Assembly: GCF_011189575.1 (NCBI RefSeq)
Contig: NZ_PUJW01000006.1
Coordinates: 124,001 to 188,000 of the forward strand
Reading direction: 5' to 3'
DNA: 64,000 nt
Origin: Photorhabdus cinerea
Lineage (GTDB): Bacteria > Pseudomonadota > Gammaproteobacteria > Enterobacterales > Enterobacteriaceae
Notes under the pieces: model-generated
Databases searched by the model: none
What the model was told of the DNA's origin: nothing
What the model saw: the letters and a program-made list of their open reading frames with translations, nothing else
Made by a program: the position numbers and the translations under genes
Part shown: positions 1-9,650 of the stretch, piece after piece
Position numbering within the stretch: the stretch's first letter is position 1
Layout of the letters: each line of letters opens with the position of its first letter

Positions 1-66
1 ATTTTGAGAAAGTAGAATTCCATTTGATAAACCAACATATCCGATTCCTGCGATTGCTATTTTCAT
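1..66 (-). CDS. ugd: UDP-glucose 6-dehydrogenase, N-terminal end only
   Basis: The reverse strand opens with ATG at 66-64 and reads MKIAIAGIGYVGLSNGILL, the Rossmann-fold start (GxGYVGLS) of the UDP-glucose/GDP-mannose dehydrogenase family. The rest lies left of the window. Ugd oxidises UDP-glucose to UDP-glucuronate for capsule, O-antigen or lipid A modification. It is probably the next gene after the glycosyltransferase at 350-1132 in the same minus-strand module. Only 22 codons are visible, so completeness cannot be judged. WbpA at 25026-26336 is a relative with a different start sequence (AIVGLGYVGLP). Confidence 0.8.
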   Translation of the reverse strand, partial: MKIAIAGIGYVGLSNGILLSQN

Positions 67-349
67 TATTAGCCTATATAAAAGAAAAGTATTTTATTCT
101 TGTTTTAGTAAGTTATTGTCTTATTAAGGTGCTTTTTCTAAGTTAATAGATACTTAAAAGGTTATTTAATCTTATATTTGAATTTAATATAACATGGGGC
201 TAAGATATCATTTCTCATAAGTTATTTACTAGTAATTCTTTATAGGAGGACGATTTAAAATATAGAGAGCTTTTATATTTAATTCATATGCTTTATATAT
301 GAATTCATTTCTCAGTGAATGAATTATTAGATTAATAGCTTCTTTTTTA

Positions 350-1132
350 TTACGGTAATAACATATATTTAATGAAATTAACACCGTATCCAGCTTTATA
401 TGCATATTTGAACTTCTTTATTACAAATAATAAAGAAATAAAATAATATTTTTTTCTAAAAACTCTTTTTATCATTTCTCTTTTTGCTCTAATTTTAGGT
501 ACTGATGAGTAAAAATCTATTCCTGATGTAATGGGGGAATGGGTACATATTTCAATAGGATAACGGATTAAATTTAAATTCTTATCTAAGCAATCTGAAA
601 GAAATATCATTTCTTCACCAGATGGGAGAGATGTACCTAAGCCAAAATTTTCGTCAAATAATATATTATGTTCAATTATATCACTGCGTCTTAAACATAT
701 GTCAATTGAGGATGGATTTCCAATATTGTATTTATTATGGCGGATAATCCCCTTTGACTTTAATGTAGATAATCCATTTGTATACTTATGGTAGAAGGTT
801 CCTACGCTTACATTATCTTTTTTCATATGTTCTACCAAGAGCTTCATTTTCTCCAGATCATATGATACATCATCATCCATAATAAAAATATAATCACTTT
901 CCGATTGTTTAATTGCAATGTTCCTGCTTTTAGTCAAGCCTAATTGTGTATGTTTTATATATAATACATCTTCTCTATCTATTATTTTATTGATTCTATT
1001 TATAGCTTCATTGTTTAAGTTTGATATATATTGATGAACTATTATGTAATGAAATCCATGTTTATAATTCGGAATTTCAAGATCTTTGATTCTATTGCCT
1101 AGAGTAGATATAGCAATATCTATTGTTTCCAT
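350..1132 (-). CDS. Family 2 glycosyltransferase
   Basis: 260 residues. The N-terminal half looks like a GT-A nucleotide-sugar fold: 'LTKSRNIAI' precedes the metal-binding acidic run 'IFIMDDDVSYD' (DDD at residues 86-88), and a later 'SGEEMIFLSD' resembles the ED catalytic region of GT2 enzymes. The C-terminal end (about 225-260) is basic and hydrophobic, suggesting peripheral membrane attachment. It probably adds a sugar to an undecaprenyl-linked repeat unit in the cytoplasm. The sugar and linkage cannot be read from the sequence. It lies between ugd' and an EpsG-like polymerase, with about 590 bases of gene-poor AT-rich DNA upstream. Its AT content is like the rest of this decayed island. 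Confidence 0.75.
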   Translation of the reverse strand: METIDIAISTLGNRIKDLEIPNYKHGFHYIIVHQYISNLNNEAINRINKIIDREDVLYIKHTQLGLTKSRNIAIKQSESDYIFIMDDDVSYDLEKMKLLVEHMKKDNVSVGTFYHKYTNGLSTLKSKGIIRHNKYNIGNPSSIDICLRRSDIIEHNILFDENFGLGTSLPSGEEMIFLSDCLDKNLNLIRYPIEICTHSPITSGIDFYSSVPKIRAKREMIKRVFRKKYYFISLLFVIKKFKYAYKAGYGVNFIKYMLLP

Positions 1133-1718
1133 AATTATTTTCTTTCCGATGTGTTTTAAATTCTATATGTTCTCTTATTTTTTAGCAAATGTTTATGGTT
1201 AGAAATTTTTCTCATTTCATTATCTGATTCCAATAATTATTTAATATAGCTCAAAATTCACAGCCTATGCCACAATAGGAGCTTGTTATATTAATAAACA
1301 ATTTTATTTCTTTAAGTTTATTTATATGGATAAAAGTAGATTGTTGAGTATAGATAAAATGATTGTAAAGCTGAATATTATTATCCAACTAATATTGAAC
1401 AAAAAAGGTTAATTTTCAATGTTATGGAAAATAAAAACGATGTATTTTTTCTTCAGATTATATTTTATTACTCTTATATTATTGTCCCTTGGACTGGCAA
1501 CCATTGCTATTTGTGTGATGTCTTATAATAATAAAGTTAAGGTCGTTAGGTGCAATGAATCTTGGGATGAATATTCTTATTAATAGTCATTATATTTATT
1601 TACTAATGTTAAAATTATTACAAGCTAAAGCTATTCTTTCTAATTTATTCACTGTTATAAATAGTGATTTATTGGTAAGTTTATATTCTGCCATAAGGTG
1701 GGGGGTAATAATTTAAAG
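1133..1718. other. AT-rich stretch with no recognised gene
   Basis: About 590 bases between the glycosyltransferase and the polymerase. The plus strand holds two short overlapping open frames. 1419-1583 (54 codons) has a hydrophobic segment around LYFITLILLSLGLATIAI; 1555-1716 (53 codons) is in another frame. Neither has a family I recognise or a convincing ribosome site. They may be a frameshifted remnant of one membrane protein or chance frames in AT-rich DNA. Confidence 0.3.
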
Positions 1719-2864
1719 CTAATTGAATAAGTAACTTTTATATAGGAATTCATTTTTTGCTAAAATTGTAACTTTTATTATGTAGGGTAATGTTATGTAT
1801 AAGAATAAAAATAAGGTTTTGATATTATTTCTTTTATTAATTGATTCGGCTAAAATATAATAAATGGGGAATATATATAAAAATATAAAATTAGATGATA
1901 ATCTAGATAATATATTTGCAAATAGACCAATTAGAAAGCTCCAAAATGTAATAGAGAAAATAAAGATACAAAATTGAAAGTATGTAGAGTCTGTTCCGTT
2001 TTTTTTGTAACTATCTACTTTCAAGTACCTATAGAAGAAATATAGTATTATTGGGATATAATATATTTTTGTTACAATTATCCAATAGTCATTGCTGTGA
2101 AAATATTTAGAGTGAATATAGTGTGTGTATTCATTCGGGAATGATGTTAATATGTCAATTATGTAAAATGGTAGAAAATAATATATAGGGGCTGTTAATA
2201 TAAAAAATAAGAAAGTTGTTTTTTTATTTATAAATTTATTCAAAAATTGAAATAGAAAAACAATGAAAAACATTATAGAGCTTTTGTGGAATGTTATGGC
2301 TACTATAATAGCTATAATGGTTTTTGTTTTTTGTCGGGTATGGCACCAATAGGTAATTAGTGGAAATAGAGTTAATGCAGCATATTGTCTGATTCCATTT
2401 AATTGATTATTATATATATTGGTTACAGTAAAGAAAATCAAAAAAAATAACCATATAATAAATAAATTTCTCTTTAGGGTAGCGAAATACCAGAAAATAA
2501 AAATCGATTGTATTATTGAAAATACAAAAAAAACTCCTTGAGAAGGGGAATTTATGAATGAAAGTAATTTGTTTATATAATAAAATGTATATTCTCCTTT
2601 TATATAATATTTAAGAAGATATTGCTCTTGGTTTTCATATATCGATATATATGATAAATAGTCAGTACCAACAGAGTATTGCAAGCCTGCGACTGATAAG
2701 TATAGTATAAGAGGTGGAAGCCATAAAAATAAATGCAATTTATTTCTAGTTGAAACTTTTTCTATTAAATAGAAATAAAAAGTACAATAAAATAAAGTAA
2801 ATATAAACATATTTTCATATCTTATAAATAAGAGTTTATCCCAATAGGAGTTTTTTCCAGACAA
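1719..2864 (-). CDS. EpsG-family / Wzy-like polysaccharide polymerase
   Basis: 381 residues with about 10-11 hydrophobic segments. The motifs 'GTDYLSYISIYEN' (after the first helices) and 'NGIRQYAALTLFPLITYW' match the EpsG/Wzy-like family of bacterial polysaccharide polymerases. It would join lipid-linked repeat units on the periplasmic face of the inner membrane. The start is uncertain: codon 1 has no good Shine-Dalgarno, and Met19 (base 2810) directly precedes the first membrane helix and is an alternative. It is a second polymerase beside the true wzy at 18709-19938, in a module whose leader (copy 1 at about 3305-3718) still has a promoter and JUMPstart but only a scrap of rmlA, so it may be poorly expressed. 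Confidence 0.65.
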   Translation of the reverse strand: MSGKNSYWDKLLFIRYENMFIFTLFYCTFYFYLIEKVSTRNKLHLFLWLPPLILYLSVAGLQYSVGTDYLSYISIYENQEQYLLKYYIKGEYTFYYINKLLSFINSPSQGVFFVFSIIQSIFIFWYFATLKRNLFIIWLFFLIFFTVTNIYNNQLNGIRQYAALTLFPLITYWCHTRQKTKTIIAIIVAITFHKSSIMFFIVFLFQFLNKFINKKTTFLFFILTAPIYYFLPFYIIDILTSFPNEYTHYIHSKYFHSNDYWIIVTKIYYIPIILYFFYRYLKVDSYKKNGTDSTYFQFCIFIFSITFWSFLIGLFANILSRLSSNFIFLYIFPIYYILAESINKRNNIKTLFLFLYITLPYIIKVTILAKNEFLYKSYLFN

Positions 2865-3177
2865 TCAACCCACATGCCAAGTGCGGCATCGTTTCATAAT
2901 TTTCTAGTTTCTTTTCCTAAACGTGCTAACTATTTGACGAAAGAGATTCATCCGACGATACACTTTAAATTCGTCATTCTGCTTTGCTGAGTTATACTCT
3001 TTCTGGATTGAATGTGTGTTCGATTCCTTATAACCTTCGTCTGGCTCAACCTTATTTGGACTCCCTGTCTGCCTGTTTGTAAGGAGGACAGAGTTTCTTT
3101 TACCAGTCTAATATCATGGGTATTGGCTTCCCATAAGGTGTTTTTTTATCATTTAATAAACAATACATCTATAGATA
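2865..3177. other. Gene-free stretch, probable insertion-element debris
   Basis: No intact frame. The plus strand gives broken transposase-like text in more than one frame (for example 'SFHNFLVSFPKRANYLTKEIHP'), followed by a frame at 3012-3242 that runs into the ERIC element and looks like chance. I cannot assign an IS family. Confidence 0.3.
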
Positions 3178-3304
3178 TATACCCAATGGATTTCAAGATG
3201 AATCGCGACGGCAAGGGAGCGAATCCCCGGGAGCATAGATAACTACGTGATCGGGGTGAGTGAGTACCGCCAACAAAGAGGCAACTTGAAAGATAACGGG
3301 TATA
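3178..3304 (+). repeat. ERIC element (127 bp)
   Basis: Exactly 127 bases running from TATACCC to GGGTATA with imperfect terminal inverted repeats (TATACCC..TTTCAAG.TG / CA.CTTGAAA..GGGTATA). The centre carries the classic ERIC core GAATCCCCGGGAGC ... GATCGGGGTGAGTGAG. 127 bp is the typical ERIC (IRU) length. It lies directly inside or against the rmlA' fragment of leader copy 1. ERIC elements are frequent in Photorhabdus and other Enterobacterales. Confidence 0.9.
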
Positions 3305-3350
3305 TCCCTATTGAGGAACCGGAACCACCGGCTAGAATGATGCTTTTCAT
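3305..3350 (-). pseudogene. rmlA start fragment, leader copy 1
   Basis: From ATG at 3350-3348 the minus strand reads MKSIILAGGSGSS, matching the signature start of glucose-1-phosphate thymidylyltransferase (KGIILAGGSGTRLYP). The frame then degenerates and is interrupted by the ERIC element. It sits just downstream of JUMPstart copy 1, the usual position of a first O-antigen gene. Confidence 0.75.
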
Positions 3351-3506
3351 AATTATTTTGGTTAATCTATTTATATTATTACTGATTTAGGTTAATTGCA
3401 TGGTTAACCATTAGATGAGATTATTTAATGGTTTTGCTTAATATGTAGGAATTTCTTTTGTATATGAAGATGAAAAACCTGAGTCAGCATTTTAATAGTC
3501 ATTAAA

Positions 3507-3540
3507 TAAAGCTACCGCACTGGGTTGTTGGCTCCCAGAA
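3507..3540 (-). promoter_or_regulatory. JUMPstart/ops element, copy 1
   Basis: On the minus strand this reads CTGGGAGCCAACAACCCAGT followed by GCGGTAGC, close to the JUMPstart consensus with the ops core GGCGGTAGC. The ops element pauses RNA polymerase and recruits RfaH for long polysaccharide operons. It lies about 105 bases downstream of a conserved promoter and upstream of the rmlA scrap. Two sister copies lie at 9806-9839 and 26510-26543. Confidence 0.8.
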
Positions 3541-3644
3541 TACCTGTAGAATTCTATAACCTTACCCATTTTGTTGATTTTTAGGTGCTTTTTCTATCGT
3601 AACAAAAAATAACGGGGGATAAGATTTTGTAACTATTTAGGGGG

Positions 3645-3673
3645 AGAATAAACTGTAAGCTTCTCTGGGTCAA
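3645..3673 (-). promoter_or_regulatory. Sigma-70-like promoter of leader copy 1
   Basis: Minus strand TTGACC (3673-3668), 17-base spacer, TATTCT (3650-3645). The same spacing and a near-identical -35 occur in the other two leader copies, each about 105-107 bases before its JUMPstart. This conservation is the main support. Confidence 0.6.
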
Positions 3674-3782
3674 GCTGAATACTCTGCTTGTTTAATTAAT
3701 TGATAGAATAAGGCTGCCAATCGGGGATTTTGATGGTTTTTTGTTGGAATCGTTCCTGATGCTGTATTTGAGGTTATTTGCT

Positions 3783-4027
3783 AAATAACTTTTCATAATT
3801 ATGATACCCCCTCCCTTTTTATTCTCTGTGAGTCCTGTAGGAGAATGAATTCAAAAATGTTTTCACTTTTTCGAGCAACTGCCACATATACTGACAGCAA
3901 TGATTTCGTGTCACCGTTTCATGCAGGGATTGCCACAGGCGCTCGATTTTATTCAGCCAGGGGAAATAAACAGGTAAAAACAATAGGTTAAATTTAGGAT
4001 GACGGGTCAGCCAATCACTGACCATCC
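3783..4027 (-). mobile_element. IS630-family transposase 3' remnant, copy A
   Basis: Minus strand 4025-3819 encodes the C-terminal end of an IS630 (DDE_3) transposase: 'FLPVYFPWLNKIERLWQSLHE' carries the final catalytic Glu (NKIERLW). The 245 bases, including the downstream terminal region, are an almost exact inverted copy of 7064-7312, with only a few mismatches. Both copies end near the sequence ATAATTATGATACCCCC. With the other copy it brackets the phosphoethanolamine transferase and the ISAs1 debris. Confidence 0.85.
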
Positions 4028-4241
4028 GTCATCAGAAATGTCGTAACATGCCACCATTTTATTCCTGCAACCTAGTTATATTGGCGACGACGACATCAGT
4101 ACCGTGCACAACAATGTCACTACCGTCGCCGGGTAAGCATCTGATTAAAAAACAATTATGGCTGTAGTACTCATATATATTCCCACCTCGGAGTTCCCTC
4201 AAAGTGCTCTACTACTATTGCGATTGCGCTAAGCTCCTTAG

Positions 4242-5837
4242 TTAAATATCTTTACCATAAGGATATACAATCTGGTTAACATGGTATATGTAATAACTTT
4301 CATTTCGTTCTATTTTTTTTATTTCTTTGGGTACACTATATCCCATTAATTCAGATAATATTTGGTATGTACTTGATGTATTCAATAAACCTTGTTGACC
4401 TCTATAGGATTCAACTAGAGACTTTATATTTTTATTCTGATTATAATTAATAATAACTAATGGTATTTCAACTTGTTGCTTCCCCCCTTTTATAAAACCA
4501 TGCCCTTTATTCACTATTTCACCATGATCTGAAAGGTAATATACAATTGATGGTGTTTTATTTTTTTCTACTATTGAATCTATCTGTTCTAATACTCTAT
4601 CTGTGTGATGGATAGTCCTGTCATACTCAACACCGGGATAATTTTTATGCAATGCATTTTTATCTATATTATCAGAACTTAATTTCGAATTATAAGCAGC
4701 GTGACTTCCTCTTAAATGTAATATAATGAATTGATATTTTTTCTCATTAATAACATTTTTCAATTCCTTTATTAATTCTAAATCATCTTTCTCACCACTA
4801 TTTTTAAAATCAACCTTATTGCTTGATTTTGCTATTGCAGTTGTTCCAATATCCCAAGTACTTAGGGGTGTTCCATTATTTGATAACCAAATTGTTTCAT
4901 AACCCGCATCATTTGCTAGTTCAATTATATTTTTATACTTTAACCATTTTTGAGGATAGTGGGGTGAACTCATTGTTAAGATTTGCTTTAATGCCAAAGC
5001 TGTTACTGGTGCTGGTGATATAACGTCATGAATTAATGATTCTTTTTTTTTATTAAGGAATGGTGTCGTATTTTCTTCATACCCATAAGCACTATATCTA
5101 CTCCTTAATGATGATTCACCAATTACTAATATGATATGTTTTATATCGTTATTTTTAGAACGATTAAAAGGCGTTTCTCGGTTTTGAACTATATAGGAGC
5201 TCATACTGTTATGATTTTTAAATTCACTAACTAATACAAAAACAGTTCTAAATCCCATAGAGTAACCACCATTCTTATAATTTTCTAATAATAAATCTGG
5301 AAACGATATATAACTTTTTCCATCATCTTTGTTATATAGAGTATAAGCCTTTGTGGCATTGTAACCCCTTGTCGAAATTACCATTAGCAAACATATCAAA
5401 GTCAATGAAAAATAAGTGCTTGAAGATAGGTTGTTTGTTGATTTTATTACTAAATAAACAAAAGCTACAAAGAAAAATAAATTTAACAATATTGGCTTCC
5501 AGTAACTGATGATAAATTCAAAACTCTCCCTTTTATTTGTACTAAAAAAAGAGGCAATATTTCCACTTTCAATTGTTGATTTAAACGTTGCTATGTATAT
5601 AAAATCAAAAAAAACAATTATTGTTATTAAGGTTGAAATTGTGAATATAAATTTACTTTTACTCCTCAGACAAGAAATTGCACAAATAATCATAATTGAA
5701 TTTAAGATGGTCATTGGGATTTGACCTATTAGTTTTCTTTCTGGAGAAATCATCATATTGATATTATAAATTAGAAAGAGAAGTATAATAAATAAAATTG
5801 ATAATACAGCAATGTCTTTCTTTTTTAACTTTAACAT
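4242..5837 (-). CDS. Phosphoethanolamine transferase (EptA/OpgE-like)
   Basis: About 531 residues from Met12 of the longest frame. The N-terminal third has about five membrane helices. The periplasmic sulfatase-fold domain begins near 'IILVIGESSLRSRYSAYGYEENTTP', which holds the metal-ligand Glu (GES) and the nucleophile Thr of the NTTP segment, and ends with the 'YLSDHGE' Asp-His pair. It would move phosphoethanolamine from phosphatidylethanolamine to LPS or another periplasmic glycan; the acceptor is not readable. It lies between inverted IS630 remnants (3783-4027 and 7064-7312) and is more AT-rich than core genes, both signs of transfer. Enzymes of this family can lower polymyxin sensitivity when the target is lipid A. 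Confidence 0.8.
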   Translation of the reverse strand: MLKLKKKDIAVLSILFIILLFLIYNINMMISPERKLIGQIPMTILNSIMIICAISCLRSKSKFIFTISTLITIIVFFDFIYIATFKSTIESGNIASFFSTNKRESFEFIISYWKPILLNLFFFVAFVYLVIKSTNNLSSSTYFSLTLICLLMVISTRGYNATKAYTLYNKDDGKSYISFPDLLLENYKNGGYSMGFRTVFVLVSEFKNHNSMSSYIVQNRETPFNRSKNNDIKHIILVIGESSLRSRYSAYGYEENTTPFLNKKKESLIHDVISPAPVTALALKQILTMSSPHYPQKWLKYKNIIELANDAGYETIWLSNNGTPLSTWDIGTTAIAKSSNKVDFKNSGEKDDLELIKELKNVINEKKYQFIILHLRGSHAAYNSKLSSDNIDKNALHKNYPGVEYDRTIHHTDRVLEQIDSIVEKNKTPSIVYYLSDHGEIVNKGHGFIKGGKQQVEIPLVIINYNQNKNIKSLVESYRGQQGLLNTSSTYQILSELMGYSVPKEIKKIERNESYYIYHVNQIVYPYGKDI

Positions 5838-6224
5838 AATGAATCCTGTAGTTTTTCTATATAGATACAAACATAGTAAGATTAACGATGTTGCACTTAT
5901 TATGTGAATCTACCATAGATTTTTTAAATTTAAGTAAGTGTTTATATTTCTTCACTGTTAGGATAGTTGCCACCCCAAACATAAAAATCCAATATTACAG
6001 CCGCACTTCTTTGTCCCAAGAATAGAAGGTACACTTATAGGAAAGCTTTAAATCACGAGGTTTCTCTGCGTCATGAATATCAGAAAAAATGCAGATTTTT
6101 AGTTTTTACGGCTATAGTACTAGCAGGGCAAGATCGCGAATGTTTTTTAATCAAAAAAATAAATCGATTGCTTCGAATAAAGCACTATGATCTTATACTC
6201 TCTTTTGAGCGTTGAGAGTCAATT
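5838..6224. other. Intergenic stretch, no recognised gene
   Basis: About 390 bases upstream of the phosphoethanolamine transferase. No coding frame, RNA or clear repeat is seen. Its promoter for minus-strand transcription presumably lies in the first 100 bases (5838-5940), but I cannot single out -35/-10 boxes with confidence. Confidence 0.3.
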
Positions 6225-6540
6225 CTATGTACCTTGACCGCTTTACCTAGCACTTTTCAGACATTCAAGACCTACGCCAGAGCGCTAAAGTCGTCTATTC
6301 CTTATTCGATATCCTGTTTGCGACACTGTGTGCCGTCATTGACGGTGCAGAGGGATAGCGTGATATTCAGGAATACACCGAGGGACATCATGACTGGTTT
6401 CTTAAACATGACATGTTCAAAGAAGGTGTCCTCGTTGATGACACCATTGCCCGCCTTATTTTGTGTATCAATCCAGAACAATTTAATCTCTGTTTTATCG
6501 ATTGGATGCACTCTGTTCATGAACTCACCCAAGGTGGTTT
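6225..6540 (+). mobile_element. ISAs1-family (H-repeat-like) transposase remnant
   Basis: Plus-strand frames, joined across an in-frame stop and a frameshift, read like the start of an ISAs1 transposase: 'YSLFDILFATLCAVIDGAEG', then 'DIQEYTEGHHDWF', 'VDDTIARLILCINPEQFNLCFIDWMHSVHELT'. These match the family pattern LSEILFLTICAVICGAEGW...DDTIARV...NPEQFQ.CFINWMQ. Only the N-terminal third remains and it is broken, so it is inactive. Confidence 0.75.
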
Positions 6541-6559
6541 GCCTGCCGGCAGATCCACT

Positions 6560-7312
6560 GTCTGGAATTTAATCCCACTTTATCTTTTGATTTATTGCAA
6601 CATTCTTCCCAACAATTGGGTTGCTTGCGTTCTCGTTGGAGTTTTGAACTTTTTATAATTAAAATCAATGAATTATTAAATATAAAATTATCCATCAGCA
6701 CCTTCGCTTAAATTACTCGATCCCGAATACCCTGAAAAAATGGCGAAAATTACCGAGGCGTTGTCAACATGCTCGGAAAAACATCCCGTTTTTTATGAAG
6801 ATGAAATCGATATCGAGCTAAATCCAAAAACCGGTGCTGATGGGTATTAAAAGGGCTGCAAAAACGTATCGTGACACTAGGAAAAAACCAAAAACATTAC
6901 CTTACGGGCTGCTTGAATGTTCAAACAGGGAAAATCATTTATGTTGGCGGATTAAATAAGGATTCTCGATTATTTATCAATGTATTAAAAGAACTTGATC
7001 TCCAATATTGTCATGTTGACACCCTCACGTTAATTTTGGATAACTATAGTACTCACAAAAGCTGGATGGTCAGTGATTGGCTGACCCGCCATTCTAAATT
7101 TAACCTATTGTTTTTACCTGTTTATTTCCCCTGGCTGAATAAAATCGAGCGCCTGTGGCAATCCCTGCATGAAACGGTGACACGAAATCATTGCTGCCAG
7201 TATATGTGGCAGTTGCTCGAAAAAGTGAAAACATTTTTGAATTCATTCTCCTACAGGACTCACAGAGGATAAAAAGGGAGGGGGTATCATAATTATGAAA
7301 GGTTATTTATAA
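6560..7312 (+). mobile_element. IS630-family transposase remnant, copy B
   Basis: Transposase text runs through all three frames. The first part includes 'FYEDEIDIELNPKTGADG' (first DDE Asp, about 6796-6850). An open part at 6871-7272 carries 'TLILDNYSTHKS' (second Asp) and 'WLNKIERLWQSLHE' (final Glu). Stops and shifts before 6871 make it a pseudogene. Its last 249 bases are an inverted near-copy of 3783-4027. Confidence 0.85.
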
Positions 7313-7453
7313 CTATGATGAAATTAGACTGTATCCGTTTATTTCTTAAGACGATTATTTAATTGAAGGACACAACCTAAATAGCTATTTAGTGTAGTAT
7401 TGTCTCATTATTTTCAAGTATCTTTTCTCAATGGTATCAGTATTCAGCGAAAG

Positions 7454-9013
7454 CTATTCATTCAGTTGTGTGTTCTTTGCATTACCCTTAAATACTTTAA
7501 GTCTAGCAACCAACATTCTAAACGAATTGTGGAAAATATATAAAAAAATAAATAATATACCAGAATAGATAGATAAACTTATTAATATGTGGTAGATAAA
7601 ATTGAAAATACCTTTTTCAAAGGTGATTGTTAATGATTTTAATAACATGTTCGCAATGAAAGCAGAAATAATTGCAATTGAAATGAGTTTTGTGTTTTTA
7701 ATTATAAATATTATATAATTCTCGCCAAATCCAAATGTAAACAAAAAATAACCTTTCCATATGAATACAATAATGAATAGGCTAATACATACACCGATTA
7801 ACACTCCAGACAATCCAAAATAATAACCTAAAATTATTGACAGAGATAAATTAATAATACCTTCGGTAATGGGAGCCCAAACATCACTAAATAAGCCTTT
7901 TGCAGATAAGAATACATCTTGAATACGTGTTGTCATCAAAGCTATGTAAAACGTCATCAATATGATTGGTGTGCCATGAATTTGGCATTCTTCACCCACC
8001 CAAATAGCAATAAATTCATTGATATAATTATAAAATCCATAGCAAATGATTGCAGAGATAAAATAAATTAACACATGATATTGCCAATAGAATAACATGG
8101 TTTTTTCATGATTTTTCTCTTCTATTAAATTACCAATGCTGGCTAATGCTGCATTATTAAGCATATAGATCATTGCAGAAATAGCCATCATGACAAATAC
8201 ATAATTGCTGTAAATTCCCATTACCTCCAAGGAAGTATAAGCAAGCACTATTAACGGCGTTGCCTGTATCAGTATAAAGCCTGCAATTTTATGGAAAAAC
8301 AGTTGTTTGGTTTTCTTAACAATATCAGGGTAGTTTCTTCTAACTTTTGATCCTCGTTTAATTGATGTGGTTATATTGTGATATTCATATTTTACTTTTA
8401 AGCACAAAATAGTATTAATCATAATGATGTTAATAATTTCTATTATTAACCAATAAACATAACCATGTTCAAAGTAGAGTAAACAAAAAATTTGGAATGT
8501 GACTTTTAATACTCTACCAAGCTGAATTATTTTTTGAACTTGGTAGTCTTTTTGATCTGCTGTAAATAAGATTTTTTTATATGCAAAAAGATATTCCGCC
8601 AGAACACCGGATAGCAAAACATAAAAGGTGGAGTATATATACCATTTGGGGAATTTGACATCAGAAAACCAAAACGGAAAAAATAGACTAGTGATAACGG
8701 AAAGAACTAAAACGATTATTGCGACATTTTTATACATCCAGCCTTGAATGGAAACAATATCTGTGATTTGCGCAGTGTTTCCGTTCTTCAATGGTGCATA
8801 CAAAGATGAAGAAATTGCAACTGCAATCCCTAGTTCTGTTAAACTTAAAAACCCTACAATATTGACCATTGTTTGATTGAGGCCTAAAACATCTAATCCT
8901 AAATGTTCAATGAAGATGGCTCTTGAAAAATAGTTAACGGTGAAATTCAATATGAAAAAAATCAAAGCATATTTAATATTTCTTAAGCTGTTATGTGTTC
9001 TTGTCATTTGCAT
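7454..9013 (-). CDS. Polysaccharide flippase (Wzx-like)
   Basis: 519 residues, about 12-14 hydrophobic segments spread along the whole length. The opening 'NIKYALIFFILNFTVNYFSRAIFIEHLGLDVLGLNQTMVNIVGFLSLTELGIAVAIS' follows the MATE/Wzx-type polysaccharide exporter pattern (...GxxxLGxxxx...LxLxELGxxxA). It would move undecaprenyl-linked repeat units to the periplasmic face. It is intact, in the module led by leader copy 2, with no glycosyltransferase beside it. It is a second Wzx candidate besides the one at 21042-22274 and may serve another glycan. The start could be Met1 or Met3, with no strong ribosome site for either. Confidence 0.75.
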   Translation of the reverse strand: MQMTRTHNSLRNIKYALIFFILNFTVNYFSRAIFIEHLGLDVLGLNQTMVNIVGFLSLTELGIAVAISSSLYAPLKNGNTAQITDIVSIQGWMYKNVAIIVLVLSVITSLFFPFWFSDVKFPKWYIYSTFYVLLSGVLAEYLFAYKKILFTADQKDYQVQKIIQLGRVLKVTFQIFCLLYFEHGYVYWLIIEIINIIMINTILCLKVKYEYHNITTSIKRGSKVRRNYPDIVKKTKQLFFHKIAGFILIQATPLIVLAYTSLEVMGIYSNYVFVMMAISAMIYMLNNAALASIGNLIEEKNHEKTMLFYWQYHVLIYFISAIICYGFYNYINEFIAIWVGEECQIHGTPIILMTFYIALMTTRIQDVFLSAKGLFSDVWAPITEGIINLSLSIILGYYFGLSGVLIGVCISLFIIVFIWKGYFLFTFGFGENYIIFIIKNTKLISIAIISAFIANMLLKSLTITFEKGIFNFIYHILISLSIYSGILFIFLYIFHNSFRMLVARLKVFKGNAKNTQLNE

Positions 9014-9527
9014 GTTTATGGAGAGTGGAAAGATTATGAAAATCCTTGCCGTGCAAGGTTTTCAAATAGATAGGAAGTATTCGTTATAGTTTTCTTCTAC
9101 TTTCGTTTCAATTCTGTCTTAAATATTTTCGTATTATTCAATAAGTTCACCACAAATATGTTTCATCCCAAATAACAATCCCACTGCATGGCCGCGTCGG
9201 ATGCGGCAATCATTTTCATTCATTCTTATATCCAGTATCCAATGCAATGTACCAAGGATCTCTTATTGATTTAATAAATTGTTCAGTATAGGGTAATTGT
9301 AATCTACATTCCCTTCTCTGAAGGAAAGGAGATGGTAACCCCTAATGTGGTTAGTTTCAGTCATTCAAACGAAAAATTAACAAAATAATCATAAATCTTG
9401 CTAACAACCAGAATATATACCCACAGCTTTTTCCTTAGTATTGAAATATTCGTCTTTCCATTTTTTGTAGATTTTTCGTCAGGAAGTATTTTTTGAAGGC
9501 TTTCTCCAGTTTCCTTAGATTTCCTTA
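9014..9527. other. Intergenic stretch, no recognised gene
   Basis: About 510 bases between the flippase and the rmlA scrap. A short palindrome-like GCCGCGTCGGATGCGGC (about 9192-9208) may fold as a hairpin. No coding frame with family signature was seen. The length and the rmlA' fragment upstream suggest decayed rml-operon DNA. Confidence 0.3.
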
Positions 9528-9650
9528 TTACTGCCAATAGATAATTGGTATCATTGGCTTATCATATACCGGGAGGAGCTGTTTAGATACGCCGATTGTT
9601 ATAGGGTATAATCTGGTGCCGGAGCCACCGGCTAAAATGATGCCTTTCAT
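9528..9650 (-). pseudogene. rmlA start fragment, leader copy 2
   Basis: Forty codons from ATG at 9650-9648. The protein starts MKGIILAGGSGTRLYPITIG, continues VSKQLLPVYDKPMI, and then hits a stop (TAA at 9530-9528) a few codons on. This is the nucleotide-binding start of RmlA (glucose-1-phosphate thymidylyltransferase, dTDP-rhamnose pathway), normally about 290 residues. It lies just downstream of JUMPstart copy 2, suggesting a former rml-led O-antigen operon. Confidence 0.85.

Noticed and set aside
3012..3242. Open frame of 76 codons on the plus strand running into the ERIC element
   Set aside because: Half of it is ERIC sequence, and the rest has no ribosome site or family; chance or IS debris.
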